DNA of 64,000 nucleotides from Colias croceus (taxonomy: Eukaryota; Arthropoda; Insecta; Lepidoptera; Pieridae): assembly GCF_905220415.1 (NCBI RefSeq), contig NC_059568.1, positions 11,408,001 to 11,472,000 on the forward strand. The letters are read 5' to 3'. The notes beneath the pieces are model-generated. The model did not search any database. It was not told where the DNA came from and saw only the letters and a program-made list of their open reading frames with translations. Below are positions 60,801 through 64,000 of the stretch, one piece after another. The stretch's first letter is position 1. Each line of letters begins with the position of its first letter. Both the position numbers and the translations under genes were made by a program.

Positions 60801-62117
60801 ATATTTGCCCTGACCGGGGATCGAACCCGGGACCGTCGGCTCAGTAGGCAGTTACTTTACCACTGCGCCAACCGCGTCGTCGAATAATATTTAACTAAGT
60901 AGTTTCCTCAAAAATACATTTATAAATTTACTTTCAATTGAGGCACTTACAATGTAAACGTGAAATATTTTTTTCAGATCCTGCATGATATAAAGTTACC
61001 GTAATTTTTTGTATGGATCAATAAATTAGACTTAGAGCCAAAATAACATTCTTTGTGGGCTTCACTGCATGTTAGTATGTCATAATGTGATATCTAGTGA
61101 TATTTAACAATAGTTTCAATTATATAACTTCCAATCAATTTCATCCGTAATTAACAATAATAATAATTTAGTACTTAAGTTTAAAGTGCAAAGCTCCACA
61201 TAATTGCCGAAAACTCAATTATAACACACATCAATACGAACATAAAAATATTTTGTAAGACGTAGTATTAATATTTCATCGTTCCGCTGTTAGACCAAGT
61301 CGTGTAAAAGCGGATGAGACCTAAATAGTTAAGTCTGTAAAAGATCGTCCCCATGATACGCGAGTACATAATAATAACAAAATCGTTATTTTGTTCCATA
61401 TCAATTTTGTTTTTTTAACATGATTCTACAATAAATTAGCAAGGCAGTGTGAATTTAGGCTTTACTGCTAAAAACGAGGGTCAAAGAGGCTAATAATACA
61501 AATCAGCAGCTTCTTAAGCGATAAGAACTCAAAATAAAATATTTATTAATTTACTACTGTTGCAATATCTATATCTGAAATTCTATTCAAAACACAATTC
61601 GGTAACTATTTATTCATGTGGCAATATCGGTGTTGTTTCATTATTTATTAATATATTGGATTTCCTAATTTATAAGTAAAAGTTGTGTGTACAAGTATTA
61701 ATCGATTAATATTATATAATGAGTATTATAATATTTCAGCGTATTCAATAACTTACAGTCACGTTAATAAAAACCATCACCTAGTTTCAGTATATAAGTA
61801 TTCATATGTATAATGCGCATGAAGCAATCCGCAAGTGCTGGTCGAACTTTTTGCTCGTGTAATGTATGGAATAAAAACTGTAAGTGTGAACAACAGAAGA
61901 GAAGGCGCGGGGGCGGCTGAAAAGGGTCGCCTTACCTGTTTCTGACCGAAGAACGGGAGGAAATAGTAAAGTTCCTCTGGGGCAGACGGGGCGGGGGCCC
62001 GAGCGCGGGCGCGGACGCGGGCGCGGGCGCGGGCGAGGGGAGCGACGTGCGCGGGAGGCGCGGGCCCGCCGCCGCAGCGCTCGCCGCCAGCACCACCACC
62101 AACCACCACCTGGACAT
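9500..62117 (-). CDS. secreted coiled-coil fibrinogen-related protein, 8 coding exons
   Basis: Coding exons in transcript order: 62117-61936, 17694-16582, 16414-16219, 11327-11196, 11045-10858, 10469-10326, 9950-9826, 9591-9500. All junctions are GT-AG with matching phases and no stop. The sum is 2172 nt, 723 residues. Architecture: signal peptide (about 1-17), Pro/Ala-rich stretch, a long helical coiled-coil region (about 61-390), a Ser/Thr/Pro-rich mucin-like linker (about 405-470), and a C-terminal fibrinogen domain (498-723). Predicted to be secreted and oligomeric. This layout is known for Drosophila Scabrous (a Notch-pathway modulator), for CG9593-type proteins and for angiopoietin-like proteins; I cannot tell which is the ortholog, so no symbol is given. 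Intron 1 is 44,241 bp. The link between exons 1 and 2 rests on phase, splice sites and the need for a secretion signal; the rest is secure. Confidence 0.9.
12005..12160 (+). pseudogene. 3' relic of an RTE-like LINE
   Basis: With frame changes, this reads as the typical C-terminus of lepidopteran RTE-type ORF2 (NWRTRATG, then ILDQAKAHSRL and stop, then SLR), followed by a (GAT)n tail. It is truncated and frameshifted. Confidence 0.6.
12330..12520 (+). repeat. dispersed repeat with TGTC microsatellite and GCTAG end, copy 1
   Basis: It begins in ATAATATTATTAATGCGAAAG, carries CTGTCTGTCTG, and ends GGGCGAAGC...GGAAAGCTAG. It shares nearly all its sequence with 14121-14367, but lacks an internal block of about 65 bp present there. 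Confidence 0.75.
12521..12767. repeat. 247-bp duplicated segment, copy 1
   Basis: Identical to 14368-14614 apart from one T/C difference near 12697. It directly follows a related repeat in both places. It is open for about 60 codons on both strands but I see no coding signature. Confidence 0.85.
12768..12945 (+). repeat. dispersed repeat fragment (GGCTTCGCCCG family)
   Basis: Shares CTATCCTATCTCTCAAGTTGG and the following bases up to ACGAGATTTATAT with 13455-13632, where the start ACTAGCTTACCGCCCGCGG is preserved. Confidence 0.65.
13455..13632 (+). repeat. dispersed repeat, second copy of the same family
   Basis: It starts with ACTAGCTTACCGCCCGCGGC, the hallmark head of a common lepidopteran repeat, and ends ATATATTAAGAT. 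Confidence 0.65.
14121..14367 (+). repeat. dispersed repeat with TGTC microsatellite, copy 2 (longer)
   Basis: Same family as 12330-12520. This copy keeps an extra block with ACCCGAGAAAGGACACTG and ACCCCGGG that the first copy lost. Confidence 0.75.
14368..14614. repeat. 247-bp duplicated segment, copy 2
   Basis: Near-perfect match to 12521-12767 in direct orientation, 1847 bp away. After it the two sequences diverge completely. Confidence 0.85.
16219..16414 (-). CDS. exon 3 of the fibrinogen-related gene: Ser/Thr/Pro linker
   Basis: The acceptor TACAG at 16419-16415 has a CTAAT branch-point candidate about 25 nt upstream and is the only one that keeps frame without a stop. It encodes a Ser/Pro/Thr-rich linker (probably O-glycosylated), an SPRPSSRKGG basic patch that could be a protease site, and an N-glycosylation site (NNT). 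The donor AAA/GTGAGT is in phase 0. Confidence 0.88.
16582..17694 (-). CDS. exon 2 of the fibrinogen-related gene: coiled-coil region
   Basis: This 1113-nt exon has a strong acceptor (polypyrimidine tract then CAG at 17697-17695). It encodes heptad-like helices, for example LETKLQRIENLDKAVEHL, then LESLDQKVSDIDSKL, then MVEKRLKKQEDDV, separated by short loops. The end turns Ser/Thr-rich and runs into exon 3, which continues the same composition. Coiled coils of this kind usually drive dimer or trimer formation. The donor is CAG/GTGAAA in phase 2. Confidence 0.92.
17695..20661. other. intron stretch, no repeat or gene recognised
   Basis: AT-rich. Slightly GC-richer patches lie at 17870-17945 (with a CACGTG E-box near 17896) and 19370-19570. 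A small foldback (TAGAAATCTAAA and its complement) lies near 20490-20535. None is assigned a function. Confidence 0.6.
20662..21064. mobile_element. foldback MITE with 83-bp inverted repeats
   Basis: Arms 20666-20748 and 20978-21060 are inverted copies of each other with two mismatches, starting CAGGGTTACTTGTAAAACAC. TATA stands outside each arm, giving a TA or TATA target duplication. The inside (about 230 bp) encodes nothing recognisable. It is non-autonomous, probably Tc1/mariner-like if the duplication is TA. Confidence 0.85.
21065..25440. other. intron stretch, no gene seen
   Basis: AT-rich. Notable patches: a hairpin with CTCGAG arms at 21310-21345, a GC-rich run of GCCGC repeats at 22320-22355, a 14-bp palindrome ACGCCATATGGCGT near 22619, and GC-richer blocks at 23480-23660 and 24300-24650 that would be first choices in a search for conserved non-coding elements. 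Open frames here are short and unsupported. Confidence 0.55.
25441..25629. mobile_element. piggyBac-type MITE, 189 bp, TTAA flanks
   Basis: Terminal inverted repeats GGCCGATTTTTCAATCCTTGG are perfect apart from the outermost base. TTAA flanks both ends (25437-25440 and 25630-25633), as in piggyBac insertions. No coding capacity. Confidence 0.85.
26664..26870. mobile_element. foldback MITE, 207 bp, TA flanks
   Basis: 45-bp inverted ends (26664-26708 and 26826-26870) start CAAGGTGAAAGGTAAGACG and differ at one position. The similarity continues weakly inward. TA flanks both sides. It shares a TTTGTTCTAC motif with the MITE at 20.7 kb. Confidence 0.85.
27751..27980 (-). repeat. dispersed repeat with GTTT microsatellite and GCTAG end
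   Basis: Same family as 35950-36160 and 53500-53702 (both plus strand). Shared blocks include AGACCAACAGGAGCGAAGC and TTGGTCCGATTTGA. It ends GGGGCACAGCTAGTAT. Confidence 0.75.
28558..28866 (+). repeat. CTAGC...GTATAGAT dispersed repeat, internally deleted copy
   Basis: It starts CTAGCTTCCGCCCGCGACTC and ends ATTTATTATATGTATAGATT. It is the same family as 30525-31009 and the outer element 29646-32456, but lacks the middle part. Confidence 0.8.
30005..30428. repeat. tandem duplication of the Harbinger left end, period 212 bp
   Basis: Positions 30005-30216 and 30217-30428 share a long run including GTCTCACTCTAGCACATAG and GGAACTGCGAAATGGCC. The second unit starts with a decayed copy of the terminal repeat (CGCCTTTTTGGTACACCG). 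Confidence 0.8.
30525..31009 (+). repeat. CTAGC...GTATAGAT repeat nested inside the Harbinger element
   Basis: A full-length-looking copy of about 485 bp in opposite orientation to the outer copy. It has a (GACA)n run near 30862-30886. It entered the Harbinger element before or after that element entered the outer copy. Confidence 0.85.
31038..31334 (+). pseudogene. MADF/Myb-type DNA-binding ORF of the Harbinger element, partial
   Basis: 98 codons. Residues 42-77 read as the start of a MADF domain (LFSHSIRDYPVLYAIGHADY, then YKKEVAWRKLQEKT). Harbinger elements carry such a second protein, which helps the transposase enter the nucleus and bind ends. The frame ends soon after a possible GT donor (ATG/GTAAAA), and the rest of the domain is not found downstream, so it is partial or spliced. 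Confidence 0.65.
31331..32180 (-). pseudogene. Harbinger DDE transposase relic
   Basis: Read on the minus strand with frameshifts and stops, it gives typical Harbinger segments in order: EQIWKILQPEYIPVP, then NCLGSIDGKHI (first catalytic Asp), a middle part with LPAPKPLPGFKQTTPHVF, and the C-terminus KSLSRARVVVKCAFGILAQK, then FRIFLRPFETDL. The last part is open from 31621 to 31331 (96 codons). The N-terminal half is broken, so it is not functional. Confidence 0.85.
32878..33061 (-). promoter_or_regulatory. GC-rich island with CRE in intron 1: possible alternative promoter or first exon
   Basis: About 150 bp rich in CpG in an AT-rich intron, with a perfect CRE TGACGTCA at 32939-32946. On the minus strand a 62-codon frame opens at an ATG (33061-33059) just after an AGTTATATATGG box. 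It could splice at CGG/GTAGAT (near 32878) in phase 2, which fits exon 2 (17694). The peptide would be Arg-rich with no signal sequence. A promoter or enhancer is as likely as an exon. Confidence 0.35.
33062..34526. other. intron stretch, nothing recognised
   Basis: AT-rich sequence with microsatellite-like AT runs. A short CCTATAGGG-containing repeat is seen near 34060-34095. No ORF or repeat family identified. Confidence 0.6.
34527..34724 (+). repeat. dispersed repeat, ACTAGCTTACCGCCCGCGG family, copy 1
   Basis: About 198 bp, closely matching 40352-40549 along its whole length, including AAGCATACAAAGGGACATAG near its end. Confidence 0.8.
35950..36160 (+). repeat. dispersed repeat with AAAC microsatellite, plus strand
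   Basis: Starts CTAGCTGTTCCCAGCTGCAG and continues CACCCGCATTGCTCCGCTCC. Reverse-orientation relative of 27751-27980; also matches 53500-53702. Confidence 0.75.
36223..36412 (+). repeat. dispersed repeat, CTAGCAGTCCGCTCCGGC family
   Basis: Matches the reverse complement of 48432-48606, including the GAACCATCC and CTTGAAGTAC blocks. Confidence 0.75.
36413..38302. other. intron stretch, nothing recognised
   Basis: AT-rich throughout. No repeat copy, structured element or coding signature noticed. Confidence 0.6.
38303..38478 (+). repeat. 3' tail of a lepidopteran non-LTR element
   Basis: Contains GGAGGCCCGTGTCCCAGAAG followed by TGGGAACG and ends GGGCTGATGATGATGATT. This is the widespread LINE 3' end with a (GAT)n tail. 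A related fragment lies at 8472-8530. Confidence 0.7.
39290..39620 (-). repeat. dispersed repeat with (GTCTGTTT)n microsatellite
   Basis: Distant relative of the GTATAGAT family (shares the CTATACATATAATAAAATCG-like end), with a run of GTCTGTTT units at about 39414-39462. Confidence 0.65.
39678..40090. repeat. two diverged direct repeats around a 32-T tract
   Basis: The segments near 39678-39835 and 39925-40090 share ATGCCATTTA-type sequence, GGGAAGAGAAAC and ACAGCGCCATCTAT. Between them lies an uninterrupted T tract at 39847-39878. This looks like two copies of one element, one with its poly(A) tail on the minus strand. Confidence 0.55.
40352..40549 (+). repeat. dispersed repeat, ACTAGCTTACCGCCCGCGG family, copy 2
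   Basis: Near match to 34527-34724 over about 198 bp. Confidence 0.8.
41440..41546. repeat. 12-bp minisatellite, GAATCATCTTCA unit
   Basis: About seven or eight units with small variants. On the plus strand it is open and reads as alternating Ser and Glu (SSSESSSES), on the minus strand as an ILKM-type repeat. Both are products of the repeat; no gene evidence. Confidence 0.85.
41900..41948 (-). repeat. end fragment of a CTAGC-type repeat
   Basis: Only the terminal GCGGACGAAGTCGCGGGC...AGCTAGT is left. Confidence 0.55.
41949..46430. other. intron stretch, no gene seen
   Basis: AT-rich. A GC-richer block at 44240-44350 and another near 44755-44880 could be regulatory. No repeat family recognised. 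Confidence 0.55.
46445..46453 (+). promoter_or_regulatory. TATA-box candidate
   Basis: TATAAAAAG after a GC-rich GAGGGGCGGTGACC, 125 nt before the ATG of the small ORF below. It is one of few strong TATA boxes in this AT-rich interval with GC-rich upstream sequence. Confidence 0.35.
46578..46763 (+). CDS. candidate small membrane peptide, 61 aa, nested in intron 1
   Basis: ATG at 46578 (G at +4), TAA at 46761-46763. The peptide has an acidic N-terminus (MEEMLID), one hydrophobic segment at about residues 11-29 (HLGLIIIITCIVLIFTLLYA) and a basic C-terminus (YRKKIIK), so it would be a single-pass membrane peptide. A TATA box lies 125 nt upstream and AATAAA at 46833-46838, 70 nt downstream. I do not recognise a family. 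Chance frames of this length are common in this AT-rich DNA, so the evidence is the combination of promoter, membrane topology and poly(A) signal, not length. Confidence 0.3.
   Translation: MEEMLIDCYVHLGLIIIITCIVLIFTLLYANMGYGYDILYTHMTHTIRLDGMVVYRKKIIK
46944..47532 (+). pseudogene. 3' end of a Jockey/CR1-like LINE
   Basis: Positions 46944-47066 encode the last 40 residues of ORF2 (VRAIQLWNALPESIRRAQ, then SLPSFKKLLKDYYL, then stop). A 3' UTR follows with GGTTGCCTGGTAGAGATTGC, then CACAATAAAG and an (AATA)n tail near 47500-47530. It is strongly 5'-truncated, as expected of a dead LINE copy. Confidence 0.85.
48432..48606 (-). repeat. dispersed repeat, reverse copy of the 36.2-kb family
   Basis: Ends CGGGCGAAGCCGGGGCGGAC then CGCTAGT; includes CTCGAGAACGGCTGAACCGA. 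Confidence 0.75.
48607..53499. other. intron stretch, nothing recognised
   Basis: AT-rich sequence without recognisable repeat copy, RNA gene or exon. Short AT microsatellites occur near 51080-51120. Confidence 0.55.
53500..53702 (+). repeat. dispersed repeat with (GAT)n and AAAC microsatellites
   Basis: Same family as 35950-36160 (GCATTGCTCCGCTCCTGTTG shared). A (GAT)n expansion at 53549-53571 is inserted in it. Confidence 0.75.
54331..54597 (+). repeat. tRNA-derived SINE
   Basis: The head resembles a tRNA: GGTTGGTAGTGG (A-box region), an anticodon-like arm, and GGGTTCGTTTCCCAC (B-box region). The body GGGCAAATATTTGTGTGATG and the end TTCCATAACACAAGCGAAAG with ATATTTATTTA are typical of a lepidopteran SINE. 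The cloverleaf is not intact, so it is not a tRNA gene. Confidence 0.8.
54598..59529. other. intron stretch, no gene seen
   Basis: AT-rich except for a GC-richer block at 57310-57640 (for example CGACCGCGACCGCTGCG and GAACGGCCGCGGCGCAG), open on both strands for about 65 codons. I see no splice-compatible exon and regard it as a candidate regulatory element. Confidence 0.5.
59530..60882 (-). repeat. tRNA-derived SINE split by a hAT MITE
   Basis: Read from 60882 leftwards: GGTTGGCGCAGTGG (A box), GGTTCGATCC (perfect B box), the CAGGGCAAATATTTGTGT body, the hAT insertion, then TAGTACCCACAACACAAGCC and an (ATTT)n tail at 59530-59552. Related in head and body to the SINE at 54.3 kb. Confidence 0.88.
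59682..60753. mobile_element. hAT-type non-autonomous element, 1072 bp
   Basis: Perfect 11-bp terminal inverted repeats TAGGGCATGCA and an exact 8-bp target duplication ACCCAGAC (59674-59681 and 60754-60761) place it in the hAT superfamily. Subterminal regions carry many ACCCGG/CCGGGT motifs, probable transposase-binding repeats. The 104-codon frame at 60001-60315 has no transposase similarity that I can see. Confidence 0.92.
60883..61935. other. 5' end of intron 1, nothing recognised
   Basis: AT-rich sequence downstream of exon 1 in the direction of transcription. No repeat or ORF of note. Confidence 0.6.
61936..62117 (-). CDS. exon 1 of the fibrinogen-related gene: signal peptide
   Basis: The ATG at 62117-62115 starts MSRWWLVVVLAASAAAA followed by GPR, a clear cleavable signal peptide. 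After it comes a Pro/Ala-rich segment encoded by a GC-rich 6-bp-periodic stretch (61990-62040) and an N-glycosylation site (NFT). The exon ends at a strong CAG/GTAAG donor in phase 2, which makes an Arg codon with the first base of exon 2. An overlapping longer frame on the same strand encodes Arg/Ala/Pro-rich low-complexity sequence; I treat it as a shadow because its phase does not fit exon 2. Confidence 0.8.
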
Positions 62118-62400
62118 CACGGCACGAACGCGACACGACTGGCCGTCACGCTAGCGAGATACCGACTCGCCACTCGCTGCGAGCTCGCCGCCGCCGCTGC
62201 TCCCGACCACCTTCACTTTTGCTCGCCTCGCTACTCGCGGCCCGAGAGCCCCACTACGATGAAAGCGAGGGCTTTCACTGCTATTGCTCTCCGACGATCC
62301 TTAGTGACGTCCTCTCATAATACATTTATCGCCGTTCAGCGTGACAGAGTCGTATTATATCACGAGGTGACGGACGTGTACAAATTCGGCGACGACCCGC
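62118..62400 (-). promoter_or_regulatory. GC-rich promoter and 5' UTR region of the fibrinogen-related gene
   Basis: A CpG-rich stretch directly upstream of the exon 1 ATG, with a CRE half-site (TGACGT, 62305-62310) and a short hairpin (GAAAGC/GCTTTC near 62262-62277). AT-rich DNA resumes above about 62450. The start site itself is not evident. Confidence 0.5.
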
Positions 62401-62838
62401 ATGACACTCGCTTTATTTAGATATGCTAATCCTCTCGATTTGTGATTTTACGCGAACGGGTTTTATCGATATTATATATGCTATAACGACTAAAACTACA
62501 GGTCGACTTCATTAGGAATAACGGTAAATAAATTTTATAAGTGAGTGTTTTTATAAGCTAGATAAATTTTAGTGCTTATTTTTATGCACATAAACAGATA
62601 GATCGAACGTTGACCTGATCGGTTGAAAAGAATTAATGAAGCTAAAATTGAGAGACTATATTTTACAAGAATCATTTAAACAGTAAATGTGAACATAAAA
62701 AAAAAACAACAAAATTATAATAAGTTTGTTTATTTTTAATAAAAAACAAAGAAATAAACTGCGAGTCAATTTTTAACAAGTAATTTATCACATTTGAATA
62801 ACTTTAGAAGTTATTAGATTTTTTTGGTTTACAAACTT
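62401..62838. other. short intergenic interval between the fibrinogen-related gene and Prx6
   Basis: Holds distal promoter sequence of one gene and the 3' UTR of the other. No further feature seen. Confidence 0.6.
62729..62734 (-). terminator. candidate poly(A) signal for the peroxiredoxin gene
   Basis: AATAAA on the minus strand, about 105 nt after the stop codon. Confidence 0.5.
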
Positions 62839-62973
62839 TTACAAATTAGGGCATGCGGTTTTGCGAAGATAAGCCTTTCCAGATGGTACTTGGACGACGG
62901 TAACTCCTTGAGGGAACGACTTGTCGAGCTCATCCTCAGGCACTGTCGGCAGAACCATGCAGTCGTCACCCAT
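62839..62973 (-). CDS. Prx6: peroxiredoxin-6 type (1-Cys), last exon only
   Basis: The exon encodes 44 residues and a TAA (62841-62839). The acceptor TTTGTAG at 62980-62974 fits a phase-0 junction. The sequence MVLPTVPEDELDKSFPQGVT followed by VPSGKAYLRKT matches the C-terminal dimerisation part of 1-Cys peroxiredoxins (human PRDX6 has MVLPTIPEEEAKKLFPKGV and PSGKKYLRYTPQP). These enzymes reduce hydrogen peroxide and lipid peroxides in the cytosol with one catalytic Cys, which lies in an upstream exon outside the window. Same strand as the fibrinogen-related gene, with its 3' end 0.7 kb above that gene's start codon. The C-terminus (ACPNL) differs from the usual TPQP ending. Confidence 0.92.
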   Translation of the reverse strand: MGDDCMVLPTVPEDELDKSFPQGVTVVQVPSGKAYLRKTACPNL

Positions 62974-64000
62974 CTACAAATGATAAATATATATATATCG
63001 AATTTTAAACATCACCAATAATATGAGCGTTAATTTTATTCGAGATGCCCGGAATGTAATTTTAAGATATCATATTATTATTTTTTAACTAACTTTGACA
63101 AAATATTAAAAACATTATATTCTACACACATGGGATATTAAAATTTTCTTACTAAAGGTTATGCTGGGTACTTAACGACAAAATTATATACTAATACTTT
63201 ATATTATTGTAATTACTTACTTAGTAAATATTATTTTTCTATTTAAATTTTAAAGTTTTGGCAACATTATACATATAATATGATGGACTAGAAGTTTTTG
63301 CTATATGTATATATATGTATTTTATAGATACCATAGAAGTAATCTGACCCAGCAAACAGTGCAAAAGCAACCCCATACCATACGGCTACATAAATTGTTA
63401 ACGACCTATTCATATTTTCCTGTCGAATATGTATCTACACAAGTGATAACTGCGTTAAAAACAACCGACTTCAAACTTGCACTTGCAAAATTTACAAATA
63501 CCTGGGTACGCAAAAATGCTCATAAAATAAAAACTACTGGGCCTATCCGAATAAAATTTTTATGGGACCAATTCGACACCATCCCGCATCGAACAAAAAA
63601 AGAATCACGTAAATCGGTTCAGAAACCTCGGAGTAATCGGTGTACATACATAAAAAAAATATATACCGGCCGAATTGATAACCTCCTCCTTTTTTTTGAA
63701 GTCGGTTAAAAAGAAATCGCTCAAGCCGTGGAGAAGTTCGAGTACATTCGCGTGTGTATTTGCGCGAATTTGAAATAAGTAAGTACATAAAACTAAAACA
63801 GTATGAATAATTTACAAAAAATGTCATTTAAAAAATTGATTGTTATACATATTCATAATATCGTAACTGCGTCTTTCGCGTACATTTACAATGTAAAATA
63901 ATTTAATCGTTAGATTTGAAAACCAAATATTAGTTATCATAGAACCTTGGATCAATGTCATACGACACTCAAACAAGAATAAATAATCGTTTTCCTTTTT
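62974..64000 (-). other. intron of the peroxiredoxin gene, contains a MITE
   Basis: AT-rich intron running off the right edge. I found no further Prx6 exon on the minus strand. The only structured item is the element at 63455-63712. Confidence 0.7.
63455..63712. mobile_element. non-autonomous element with ACCGACTTCAAA ends
   Basis: Inverted ends AACCGACTTCAAA / TTTGAAGTCGGTT enclose about 230 bp, including ATCGGTTCAGAAACCTCGG. This arrangement is very common in Lepidoptera genomes. The frame spanning it encodes only translated repeat. Confidence 0.7.

Larger units (their letters stand above)
17695..61935 (-). other. 44-kb intron 1 of the fibrinogen-related gene
   Basis: It runs from the GTAAG donor at 61935-61934 to the CAG acceptor at 17697-17695. 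It contains all repeats and elements listed between these points. Very long first introns often carry enhancers of developmental genes, but nothing in the sequence proves that here. I searched both strands for conserved exons and found none I could support. Confidence 0.8.

Noticed and set aside
60808..60880. tRNA gene on the minus strand.
   Set aside because: Good A and B boxes, but it is the head of a SINE with an (ATTT)n tail, interrupted by a hAT element.
61777..62136. 119-codon minus-strand frame overlapping exon 1.
   Set aside because: It is Arg/Ala/Pro low-complexity from GC-rich periodic DNA, and its phase at the donor does not fit exon 2.
63305..63709. 134-codon plus-strand frame.
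   Set aside because: It translates a common lepidopteran non-autonomous element with ACCGACTTCAAA ends.

Overview
The window is nuclear DNA from an insect, almost certainly a moth or butterfly (Lepidoptera). It is AT-rich, with short GT-AG introns around conserved exons and one very long intron. It is littered with small repeats of lepidopteran type: CTAGC-ended elements with TGTC microsatellites, tRNA-derived SINEs, RTE/Jockey-like LINE tails ending in (GAT)n or (AATA)n, and MITEs. No tool was run. Family names rest on protein and motif recognition, and the species cannot be named.

Layout. (1) Positions 1-4497 are a complete-looking Ty1/copia LTR retrotransposon with an intact 1331-codon Gag-Pol frame. 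The visible 142 bp of the 5' LTR is identical to the matching part of the 3' LTR. It sits in sense orientation in an intron of the next gene. (2) Positions 4975-6700, plus strand, are five exons of the deubiquitinase UCHL5/UCH37; the first coding exon lies left of the window. Directly after its TAA stop the same frame stays open for 147 more codons of GC-rich, very acidic sequence, preceded by two back-to-back GC hairpins. (3) Positions 62117-9500, minus strand, are one gene of eight coding exons for a secreted coiled-coil fibrinogen-related protein, 723 aa as modelled. Its signal-peptide exon lies 44 kb from exon 2. (4) Positions 62839-62973, minus strand, are the last exon of a 1-Cys peroxiredoxin (Prx6 type), which runs off the right edge.

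The 44-kb intron 1 of the fibrinogen-related gene (17695-61935) holds no coding exon I can prove. It carries the most layered transposon history: a dispersed repeat interrupted by a PIF/Harbinger element that itself contains another copy of the same repeat; a SINE interrupted by a hAT-type MITE with a perfect 8-bp target duplication; three foldback MITEs; a LINE tail; and many small repeat copies. It also holds a GC-rich island with a perfect CRE, which may be an alternative promoter or first exon, and a small membrane-peptide ORF with a TATA box.

UCHL5 and the fibrinogen-related gene converge tail to tail around 7.1-9.5 kb. The fibrinogen-related gene and Prx6 lie head to tail on the minus strand, about 0.7 kb apart. 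The genes show no shared pathway; this is ordinary eukaryotic neighbourhood. The most unusual signal is the in-frame tail after the UCHL5 stop: candidate stop-codon readthrough, an optional 66-nt intron, or a second cistron.
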